Below are positions 11,301-23,300 of a stretch of 64,000 bases of DNA, in pieces. How positions within the stretch are numbered: position 1 is the first letter of the stretch; each line of letters begins with the position of its first letter. The notes beneath the pieces are model-generated. The model made no database searches. It had not been told where the DNA came from and saw nothing but the letters and a program-made list of their open reading frames with translations. Position numbers and translations under genes: made by a program. Source of the DNA: Phoronis australis (taxonomy: Eukaryota > Phoronida > Phoronidae); assembly GCA_002633005.1 (NCBI GenBank), contig NMRA01000357.1, positions 196,894-260,893 on the forward strand. The letters are read 5' to 3'.

Positions 11301-14300
11301 TGAGGTGCGACAATGGGGACGAGTTGGGTCAAAAGTGGAAAAGTTAAGGGACAACTTGCAAATATGGGACGACCGAGGGAAAAAAAGTTTGACAACGTGG
11401 GCGTGCGACAGACCTTGGCAAAGTCGACTCTGTATGTGACCCCCCGATAATGTTTACTTTTCTAAGCTCCTGGATGCTATAAAAAGTACGTTATCGAGTT
11501 GTGACGGCTTCTCCTTAGACCAAAGTTTAATTAATGTACGAAGTGATATTTCCTCAAAAAGGTCAATGGTGATTACTCAAGTCCACATTTAAAGAGGCAT
11601 GGAACGCGAAAACTCGTAAAAGAACCTCTTAAACAGATGGTGGCGAATCTAATTATTGGGTATGCTAACGTGAGACATATTCACTTTCATCATTGGACGA
11701 ATTTCGAAAAAAATTGTCAGAATCACTATTTTCGATACGCAGGCGAAATACTAACTATTTCATCCCGGTGCAGTTTTCAAAATTTTCGCCCCAAAATGAT
11801 ACATATGTGCGCATGCGCTCAAGGAAGATAGACTGGATGCTGCTTGAAATGGGCAATCAAAGGTGAAAGGACACATTTTCCGTAATACCGGGGAAATGTG
11901 CTACGTCTATGTCATACTAAATAAGAAGACGTGGAAAAAATCGACGAAGCGACGGACTGTTTTTATTTTTTAAAGTCTAAAACCAAAGGAAAAAACTTGG
12001 TATCAACAGAAGTTCAAAATCTCTGGTGAACAGTTTGACTTCTGTTTCAATGGAAGTGAACCAATTTGAAAAATGCAATTTAGTCTGTTTTTCACGTTTG
12101 ATACAATTTTAAAGAAGTTGAGTGAATGTAACTTTTGCATTGTTAAAACCTCAATCCTCAATTCATAAAATCTGCAAGTGTGCAATTTCCTACGGTCGTT
12201 AACCGACATATGCTTGCAATCTAACATAGCATATCTTGTTGGTGGAGAAACTACGAGGATATCTGGGAACTCCGTTTTATCTTACCGAGCTAAGGCAGTG
12301 AGTGAGCACATCAGAAGAAGCCCGAGTGAAAAAGTTAATTTCCTAAAAATACTATACACAGCCACGGTTGCTATCTCGAAATATTGTCAGTCACATGTAC
12401 TATATTATTAGGAAACTCTTGCAATGCATTTATGAAACAGTTACTTTTTGGTCTGTATAGGTCTTTACTTATTCCTTGAAAAGAATTGATGGGTATGCTA
12501 TAAGTGTTATGTGGCAAGTCTATAGATCATAATACCCATCCAAAACAGAGTGTCATCGCTTATCTTCATTAGTAAATTTGATAGTTCCTCAACAGGTTCG
12601 GAAATGGAACGGACACTACCTATGGATCGGTGTCAATGACAATGGAACACATGGTGTTTTCGTTGACTCGTCGGGAGAACCCGTAACTTATACAAGTAAG
12701 TTTTCCAAGAAAACTTTCTATAACGTAGGAACGTTATGATGCTTAAATTGCACAACGTGAAGCAAAAATCAAGAACATCACCGACCGTGTTTCTACTGTG
12801 ACCAAAAGATGACATCGCGCGTTTCTTTTTTAATTATCTCAGGACCTAGATCCCGACTTAACTATCTCATGATCTCGAGATCCTGAGATTATTTTCATTA
12901 GTGTGTCGCTGTACGTAAACAGTCTTCTAGCGCGCAGCATTGCCACACCATCTGGATCAACAGCAGAAAGAATGTTTCGCTCAGTTTGTCGTTTCACCAC
13001 TAAGCCATTAGTGACACATTTGTGGTGTATGAATCTACAACCATGTTTCTGCCCTGGTATCGATATTTGTCGGTCTATGAAACCAATCACATCATCAATG
13101 TCTTTTATATAATTGCAACGACGCGCGAGCCCTAGTCTTGACGACAAACGCCGAAGGTGCCTAACGCTAATAATGATACCACACGGATACCCAAGCATGT
13201 CTACAGTTTCTTTTTGCGACAGCCCTAAGTGGAAAAGATCTCTAACAGCTTGATCTCTATACAAATTGGAATATTCTTGGTAACATAAAACAAAGCCTAT
13301 CACGTGACACCAATTTTACAACAGTAAGAGACCCAATTCTTTGTTTTTCATCCAGCTAAACTAGCAGCACTGCAGTGTTAAGTAGAAAAAGTAGCTTTAA
13401 AATCACCCGTCAACAACAGACACGAAAATCTGTTGTGGCGTGATCAATCTAAGTTCTGTCCTTTCCTCAGATCATGTTATCTGGACTGTTGACCGATGGA
13501 AGTTCATTGCGTTGATGCGTCCTGATAGCTCTGCTGACAGTGTGGGTCAGGATTGCAAAGTGCCTTGATTACTTGTCCTGGTGATGATGTATGAGACGTC
13601 GAAACATGTTGAAGTTGAAAAATCTCGTTATTTTTATTAATATTGTCACTTACTTTTCTTCGTCGAGACCATACCCGGTTTCACGCCAGATACAAGGGGA
13701 TCGCATGAGCTTTAACAAATTTGAAAGTTAAGTCATCTATCTCATTGCATAAAATGCTAAAACATTTCCAGTGCAACTGCCATTTGAATTAGTTGATACT
13801 GTGATATACCCATCACAAAGTCATGGTTCAGAAATATGAGGTTTTAAGGAGTAGGATTGAAAAGGTGCACTTAGTTGCGTAAAATTATTTTTGGAGTACA
13901 GTGTAGATGGTAACCGCCAGTTTTAATATTGCAGTTTTGCTCTGGTGGTACTCAGCTATTTTTCGGTAAGGATGCCGCTGAAATATTAGTTTACCGTTAG
14001 AACATTTATTTTCTTGTACAACATACCTATAACCCGTATTATACGCAGTTGTACAATATACACAGTTACGTAACCTACATCCTCTCTTATTTTACCAGCA
14101 TTTAACATTCACACACATGTACGTAGCAATTTTTAAACTGTTCCCGTCAAATCTTGAGGGCCCCTCGTGGGTTTTTAAGTTGTTATCCTTGTCCAACCGA
14201 GGCTGACCGACCCAAACCTCTTGAATTTTTGTTTTTTTGCCCCGTTTTATATTTTTTCCTTCGCCGATGGGCGCTCGTAACTGTCCACCTGCTCTCGAAG

Positions 14301-17300
14301 CCCGTGATTATGCATTCAATTTCATTTGCAACTTGTTTTTTATTTAAACTAGTTCGAGTATTCGTTGCGAAAACCGCAATTTAGTAGTTGCGAACGGTGG
14401 GCATTTGAAAACAGACTGTGCTGAAAGACTCGAGACCCCGACATATTTAAGTCGAGTTCTCGAGAATCTGAGATCCCCAGATAATTAAGTCTGAATTTGG
14501 AGATCCAGAGATACTTAAACAAGAAACGTGCGATGCCATCTTTGGACCACCGTATGCTTCCCCTGGTCAGATTTATAATATAATGAAATTGTGGTAAAAC
14601 ATTAATGCTAGACATCTATAGCTGCAAATGTCGAGGTCAGCTGCAAGCTGCAAATTTTTGTCACATCGTTCTGAAACCCTGGTACTGCAAGCTTAAAAAC
14701 CGATGTGATTTTATAGAGTCACAAATGTTCCATGGGTGGGGGGGTGGAGGGTGAAATCTCTATGGCATACAGTGATACGAAAGATCAACGAGTACTTTGA
14801 CAAGACAGGGAAACACTTAGAAAGTGAGCTCACTACAGTATAACATGCCAAAGATATTGTGAGGGGTAGAAAATTGACGCTGAAAAAAACTGTATTCTTG
14901 AATTTCATGGAGCCACACATTATCATCACCTGTATGTAATATGGGCAAGTTGGACACCATGCAGTATTATAGACTGTGAGAGCGATTTTCCTATGGCATC
15001 TTTCTTCCATAGTTCTCTGGATCTAGTGCTGGTGATATTCCACCGCATAACAGACTCGAAATGGGCTCCGTGTACGTATAATTCTCCGTGAATGCCTCTA
15101 TTGTCGGTGACTGTTTTGTGGCGGACATGTATCCCTTGCCGTCTTTCTTCAACATACTAGTAGTCTGGTTCCTGACGTCTTCCTGATTCTCTTCAGTTCA
15201 AAACAGCACATACATTTAGTGGCCTGTTTTCTGACATTAGAAAAATGTGCATTAGTGCTGATGGCAGACAAATCATGTCCAGCCTTCAATATTTTAACGA
15301 TGGATCCCTTTCCAACTCCATAGACGGAGTAGCATGCCAACGTGATACACCCCTACAGCGCATGGGCAGGTAGGAGACCTTCACAATATTGCTACATATT
15401 TCCACTATCAACTTCTATGCTTACTAGACGATTTCATGGTTATAGTATTTGAAACTGTTCCTTGACAAATCAATGCACACGAAGCACAACACACTTTTGA
15501 CATCCGAAACAACCTAAATCTGTTAAGTTCACATGCACATTTCACGTTATGTTCCACTATAATGGAGCCGGTGTCTTCATATGGGATGCCTCCAGATAAT
15601 ACCTGCTGCCAGTGTTCTTGTACTATAGTAAGGGACAGGAATCTTCATCAGTGATTACCTACTTGTATTCCTTACGTACTAGGTGCTAGCCTTTCTTGAA
15701 GTCTGGTAACATTGCCTGCCCAGTGTTCAATATTTCATGCACATTAACTGTTGGAGTAGCAATCCTTTCACTGCTAATGTTCACTACTGCGTCTTTGGGA
15801 TGGACCTTGTGATCCAATAGTTCGATTCTGGTATCTACTGTTGACAAATTGGTGCAATATCTTGAGCATGTGCTTCAAGACGTGCCTTAGTCTCTTCTGT
15901 GTGATATGTTTGAGTACAAGATCTAATGTTACCGCTCTCTATCTTTCCAAGACCTTTCCAATCTTGTAGGACAAATGGCACCTTGTGCCCAAAGAGTCTC
16001 TTCTTTGAGGCCAATTGCTTACTATGCACCCACTACTATATTCGCACCTCATTAATGTGGTCCCTATAAACTGATACTGTAGCTTTGTGTCCCATTCCCG
16101 TATTCACCCAGGTTATTAACTAATTTGTGTTTTTGCTATGGTCTGTGGGAGCGCAGGGCAATAGGCGACAATTTCCTTTTGGAATTTAAGGTCTCACACT
16201 GCAGAGCACACACTACACCAAATATTTTCTTACGTCATCTTCAGAAAAGAGTTTCTAAAATTCATCATGCTACAACCTGCAAACAGATTTCATTAAATTC
16301 ATTGACCACAGAAACATGGGTGCAAATATTTATAACTAACCTTTGGTGTTTGATGTAGCAATTATAAGCACTGTCAAGTAGAATGGAATCTGTGATTTGT
16401 GTAAATTATCAATTATGCAATTCATGATGACCATGAAAACATGAAATATATTCGATAAAAAGTCTACTATAATGCACGTAAGGAAATTGGGAGCATAAAC
16501 AGTATTTGGAAAACTGGTGTCCTTTATTTGCATAAGTTATTCAACTTCACCATGCAACAACTTGCAAACTGATTTCATTAAATTCATTCACCACAGATAA
16601 CATGGGTGAAGACGTAAAAATAGTTTACCTGTGGTGCCTGGTACTTCAGCTATAAAAAGTAGAATTTTGGCTCTAATTTGCACATATTATGCAAATTCAC
16701 GATGTATCCAGCAGCGAACGAGGTCCATTAATTTCACTAACTATGGAAGCATGGGTGAAAATATTAAAGTAACCTGTCTGAAGTGTTTGGTAAGGGCGTT
16801 ATAAGCAAAAAGATTTTGAATAACGATGGCCTTAATTTGCATTAATTATACAAATTTATCATGCGCCAACTTAAAAACTGATTTCATTTAACTAATTGAC
16901 CATAGGAACATAGGTGCAAATATCATAATTTACTTGCGATGATTGGAACCATAGCTATTAGAACAAGTAAAAATTCGAATAACGGAGGTACTAATTTGCA
17001 TAAATTACACAAATTCACTACGTATCCCTCCATAAAACTTGCACTATTAAATTCGCTGACCATGGAAACATGGATGAAAACACCAAAAAATCTGCTTGCA
17101 GCGCTTAGTAAGGAAAATATAAGTAGAAATAGAATTTTGCATAATGGCAGCCTTAATTTAAAAACGTGCTCAAGTGTGGCGCACGATCATCCCCCTAAAT
17201 GATTACTATCTTTGCCTAGGGTACATAAAACAGCCAAGAAAAAACTTTATCCGGCAAATCCAGGTTAAGTTGAAAAAACAGCATTTGGCGTCCGGACTAA

Positions 17301-20300
17301 AATAAACTAATTCTTTACAGTTGAACAGTTTGTATTCTTCTATGATTAGTAGAAGAATCTTTTCAAAATCTGAATGCGAGAAATTTAACAATGTCATCAT
17401 TGACAGTGCCCACAGAAGCAATGGCAAGTGTCTACCAGGTGGAAAGCGTCTAAATGTTGGTGAAAAGATGTTTACATGGAAAATGGAAAATATTTGTTCA
17501 TGATATTTATTATGAAACACAATACACAAAAATTACCAAACAAGTGAACACCAAGAGGAAAACAATATTTACATTTTACTGTACAAGGTCAACTCAATGG
17601 TTTTAAAAAATGTATATCTACGAGGCTTGAAATAAACATAAAAACAAGTTCATTTATTTCCTTTTGTTAGAGCGGAGCCTCAGTTACTGAACTTGGAGAT
17701 TTTCAATCGCATAATTTGTGTTGTTCTCTCAAAGAGACTTTTTACCCAGGCGTTGAGCAACCTATACACAGCGTTGGTATTACATCCACACTATTTAACA
17801 AACTTGAGTGACTCAACTTCAAACTATTAGTCCACAAAAGCTGCGCTAATCACAAGACAACATGTAGTCTACCTACAGCATGTACATGTAAGCTCTTGCC
17901 TAGGAGGAGCATCAGTTTCCTCTCTACAGTAAAAAAAAAGCTTGACTACAGACCAACCTCAACTTGAAAATCAAGATGTTCAGAATAACAAATTTGTTCA
18001 CTACACAGAAGTATATATTTAGACATTTCGGATTCCATGCATACAGGTTGTACTTCAGAAGTTCAGGACATCACTGCAATCCCAAAACCGCTGTTATACA
18101 TGCAGTTTTCTAAATTAACATTTCGATTTCGTTTTATGATTTTTTTTTACTTTTTCATAAAAATCATAAAATTTTGATAGCCCTTTGTGCAAAACAGGAT
18201 CATTCTTAAAACAATTCCCAACCGCCCTTTAGAGAAACATTCATCAGGCAAAGTATATGAAAGTTTCATGCCATTTTTGATATATGAAATTAGACCAATT
18301 TGGAATTTTTGTAGGGTCTTACATTAACTTAAGAAGCTGCATTCAATTTACCTTAACATTTCCTTTTATTCGTTTGCAGATTGGGGAACGAGTTGGCCAA
18401 GAAACAGCACAGTTGCAACTTGCGTCGATTTTTTTGCCGATGGAAAGTGGTACAACTTCCCATGTGAAGGCCATATTCACCAACATCTCATGTGCAAAAC
18501 AGGTATTTCGCTCAGTGTATTAAAAGCGCCGTGACCAACAAACTACCTGAAGAACAATAACAACGGCATCTATCGAAGAATGTTTCTTCCTTAAAATCTT
18601 GAATAAGCTTGCTGGACCAGTCACCGTTTTCAACATTGACGTCCAAGCGTCTTGCCGTCTTGGTAGGTATTGCTTTCCAAGGTTGAATAAGATTGATTAC
18701 CACCAATGATTCGACCTTGCCTCTACAAGTCTTGGAAATCATCCGTCAGCAAGCAGGAATAGCCTTCTCGAAAATGTTATTTAATCTCAATAAAACATTT
18801 TCATACTTCGACATTAGCGATCATGTAATACCAATTGCTTTCATACACATTTCACGGCTAGAAAATGACTAAATTAACAAAGACTTGTTTTTCTAAACTT
18901 GGAATATAAATTGTCAAATCGAGATATTTGTATCGCCAAAAGACAAACTGCGTTCATTTGTCCTTAATCGTTTGGAAAACACTCCTTGACACGTAAGCTC
19001 TCAGTGTAGATATACTGCATATATCCATAAGGAAACGTTTTCGTTGGATTTGAGCGACATTTTTGGCTGATTTTTCCAGGGACGCTACTCAGCTTGATAA
19101 ATTTATGATGACTCAAATTGGAACTTCAGCGTTTCCCAAAAGTAGCCATCTGATCACCGTGCGTCGGAATTTTCATCAGTAATTTTTTATTTTTAGAGCA
19201 GTAAAGTTGTTTTTACAGGATCGTCGCCTTGGATTGTAAATTTGAGTAACACAAATGAATGAGCTCAATCAAATTTGGCGTTGCACACGCGAATTTACTC
19301 GACAAGGAGACTGATCAGCAACCGCAAAACACGGCTTCTACCGCTGAATACTGAATACGCCCTCTACCGTGATATACGGATTGGCTCTACTTTCCCGTAT
19401 TTCACAGTTGATAACGTGGAGTATATAACAACCGTATTTTCTCATGGACGGGCTAAAAATTGATAACGATTGTTATTTCAAAGGCCTAGACCGGTTCGTT
19501 TTTCAGAACTTAAGAATTTATTCAGAAAATTTACAGATAGACTTCTCAAACCATTTCACTTAGCTTACTTTAGACGGGACGAAACTGGTAAACTGCAGAT
19601 CGATTTTATGATACTAGTTACCTTAAACACTGTTCAATGTCACCAAAATCTTATAAATGTCCACACATTGTTAGACCGTTATCTGCAACGTTATTTTCAC
19701 GAGAAAAAGGCAAAAAATTGTTGAAAATTTACGTTCCGCCAAATGAAGGAATCAGATTTATGATTTACCGCTCGAAAACTGCTCTGAAAGATGTTTTCAC
19801 GAAAAACGCGGTGGGTGTATAGCAGGTGACTAAAATTGAAATATTGTTATGTGTATGTATATTTTTCTGATCTCCAAAAATGACTCATCGTTACATTAAA
19901 ACATAGATTTTAGCATTAAAGTCGAAGGTGGATCGATGTCGCACAGAGATATATAACATGAATTCCAAAAATGCTTGTCGAGTTCTGAATTTTTAAACTG
20001 TATGTTGCGACACTTGACCTGTTTGAGTTTGTTTTTTATACTGTTGTATTTTAGCGTTATTAAACGTGTTGGTGTTCCAATTGTTCTTTGGTTATATCTT
20101 TTGTCGCTATGTCCTAAAAATACATCTTCATTTTTGGCTTGTTCTCTTACCTTGAATCAAGGGTGGTACTTCTGCTTGTAATAGGACTAAAACCACAGTA
20201 CCAGAGGCTGATTCTGACCTTATCACAGGCCTAAGTAAATCAAAGCCCTTGTTTGCACAGCTGTGGCAGACACATGGAAAAACACATAACTGGCAGAAAG

Positions 20301-23300
20301 TGCACTCGATGGGGTTTCTAGAACTGGAGAAATTCAATAAAGCCATGTTTTGCACATTGCTACCACGAAAAAATTCGAGATGCCAAAATTTTGGCCTTTT
20401 TTCACCTAAAATCACACAGGTGCGACTGCCCCGGTGAAAGAACTGAGACCACCATCCGATTGCGCTTTCCATCTAGATTCCTGAAAATTCAGGTTAAAAT
20501 ATGTCTTTACCAACCAGATTTTTGACAATATCCACTTGTGTGAAGGTTACCTGGATTCGTGCCACGAATTCGAGGCTCTCAAAATGCCGGCACATTCATA
20601 TCCTACTGAGAAGACGGGTATCGATAATGTCGCGTGAGTGGGTAATTCCAATCATATATTCAGTGGTGGATGAAAGGAAACTATTGATGTACTGATCTGA
20701 TTTTATTCTACGAGACTCCAGAAAAATTGTAATATAAAGTTGATTGGTTGGTTTTGATGAACTTTTGCTGAAACGGGTTTTGTGGGACGGAAACTCTGGA
20801 GGTCACATAACAGGGATTTGTTGGCGCAAATGTCGCCAGAGGTAGCATGGTAAGTCTAGCTATTGCGACGACTTGCATTGTACAAATAGCCAATCCACCG
20901 AAGTATAATCATCAAAGCACAGCATGATTATTTCCTTGGTACACTTTGTGCTTGGTGCTGGGGACCAGTACCTGATCGGTCACTTGATGTTACGGAAAGA
21001 TAACGTCTCCAAGCAACTAAACCTAAACAATAATTGCAATACACAGCGGTGATATCTGTTTAATACCATTGTTCTTGATAACATCAGATAGTCAATAGAA
21101 AGTTAAACAACAAAAAACAACACTATGTGTTTTATCTTGCGACGCTTTGATATTATATTCCTCAATATCATCAGGTATGATACAGTCAGTTCACAGATGT
21201 AATGACATTATGTATAAAGACGAAACAAATCCATAATCCATCATATCACAGTGAATAATACAGCACCGAACATCCCACCTCTACAACTGCTCTAGTTTGA
21301 ATGCATCGAGTTTCCTGTTTCATGACCTCTCTGCATGATGTTGCTTTAGAAAAAAATTTCATCACAGAATGACAACCTGGTAAGTTATTGTCCTCATCAA
21401 AGATTTTCAGACCCAAGAAGGCTATACTATACTCTCTGTCTCATGTTCAGTATGTTATGCAAAAGTCTGGTGGGCATGCCGACTGTCACCGAGGGGTGAA
21501 CTTGACATCAGCATGTCCTTGCTCACGTCCTCTTTATACTCCAATCCAATTGTTTCTCAGACGATGCTCCTCCACTCGACGATAACCGCTTCGATATTCC
21601 ACCACCGACATGTCCCCTTTACTCGGTTCCCTCCCAAAACCGATGTTCCCAAGCCTTATGTACCATTTTCTCGTTAATTCAATTTCTGCAAGACTTGTTG
21701 GTGTTCATCAGGAGTATGATATGTTCTTGGGATGGGTCTTGAATAAAAATGTGAGGCACCTCCTGATGCCAGGTTTCAATGAACACATGGTACGCAACGT
21801 TTACACGTCTATTTCATACCTGCTGGCTTAGCGATATGCATATACATCTATAAAAGTAGATTTGGTCTTCAACTCGACGGATTTGCTACTGAACTGAATT
21901 TAGAAAATTACATAATGAAATGTATTGTATTTCTTATCCGTAATTTTGCAGTGCAAGAGTGCGAGTACAATCCTTGTCACACTTACGCAAAATGTTTCAA
22001 CGCGACTGGCGTCCCCTGGTGTAGATGCTCGACAGGATATACGGGAAATGGCACATATTGTGAAGGTTATGTCCCAGAATACTCACTGTCTCTGTTGCAC
22101 AAGCCAAAAATTCCCGCCGCAAGAGCCTTGCGCACCGCTAGCTTTACTGAACGTGTCTCTTCTAAGTGATCCCCGTGGACATCTTCAAATGTGTATCCCG
22201 CTTCCATAGGATATCCACGGGAAGAAGTAATCTACAAATTGGTGCAAACTTGGGTGATTTTATGCCAGCACCTGAACAAATTGTGCTTTTAACTACTACG
22301 GGGGCTGTTAAGATCGTAATGCTCCGTAGCCTACGCAATCCTGCTCCAGTCATACTTACTAACTGGACACGTAGCTTGTTTCTTATTCAGATTAAGATGA
22401 ATTTTTGTGGGCTTGGAACGAAGTGACGTTTCGTCGTTCCGTAAACGCAAGGTTCTTCTGACCTCTTGTCGGTGAGAAATCTTCGCCTTTGGAACGGAAA
22501 CAGTGAATTCCATCTCATAATTCACCATTCAAGCCTTCATGGCCTATTACCTCAATGGTCGCTATTTGATAATGTTCACGTGTAAGGTTCGGAATTTGCT
22601 CGCAAAGAATCGCCTTTCACTCTTGTGATTTTGTTTGGTGTTGCGTACAGTCGCCAAAACCTGCAAACAAGTACTACATAGCATACCCCGCCTCAAGTCA
22701 TGACGGAGGATGATATTACAGGAAATGCTTCGGCCATTCTATCAACTTGTAGTTGTCTAAACTCAGTGATGGCTTGAGCTTCAGCCGCGAAGTTGGAATT
22801 TGTCGTGCGGTTTTCGAATTCTACAATGATTTTACACTTATACAATAAAAACGACTATTGCATGAATGTGCAGCTCCAGGTGACAATTCTGAAGCATTAA
22901 TTTCACTCAGTTGAGTTGGAAGCCGTTTATTAATCTCACAAAATAAAAAATTACACCGTTACTGTAGACAATTTATATAAGCGAGAACGATATTGCTTAT
23001 CTGCTTAATGCTCTGAAGATAGAAAACACGTCTGAAAGTCATTTCAGATTCACCCGCAAGAAGGCTCCATTTCGCCTACACGTGGACTTATTAAATCAAA
23101 ACAATCCATGTTTTAAGGATTTCAACCAATCCTCATTCTGCGACCTAATGATGCATCGCTGACGTCCAACTTCATTGACAAAAACAGGATTCAACTAAGA
23201 AGTCATACTTTCATTGTCACAAATATATTATGGTACTTGGTGTATGGTCTTTCCCTACAGTTGCAGTGTAACTCACCTAAAGCGTAGGTCACATTTGCCT

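Larger units (their letters stand above)
12836..14522 (-). mobile_element. Second transposon relic with inverted arrays of palindromic repeats
   Basis: Left array about 12836-12895 (GATCTCGAGATC units joined by TTAACT) and right array 14428-14520 (CTCGAGA...GATCC..AGATAATTAAGT units) are in inverted orientation. A minus-strand integrase-type remnant lies just inside the left array. The organisation parallels the 5436-7604 element with a different palindrome. Outer ends are approximate. Confidence 0.65.

Noticed and set aside
13472..13568. Possible extra lectin exon ([16 protein letters not shown])
   Set aside because: It follows an acceptor in the right phase but hits a stop with no donor; exon 3 joins exon 4 directly to give the canonical CTLD YTNW junction.
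13578..13612. Clean hammerhead ribozyme
   Set aside because: The CUGANGA and GAAA blocks are present only approximately, and two extra bases separate the putative stem II from GAAA; kept only as a motif observation.
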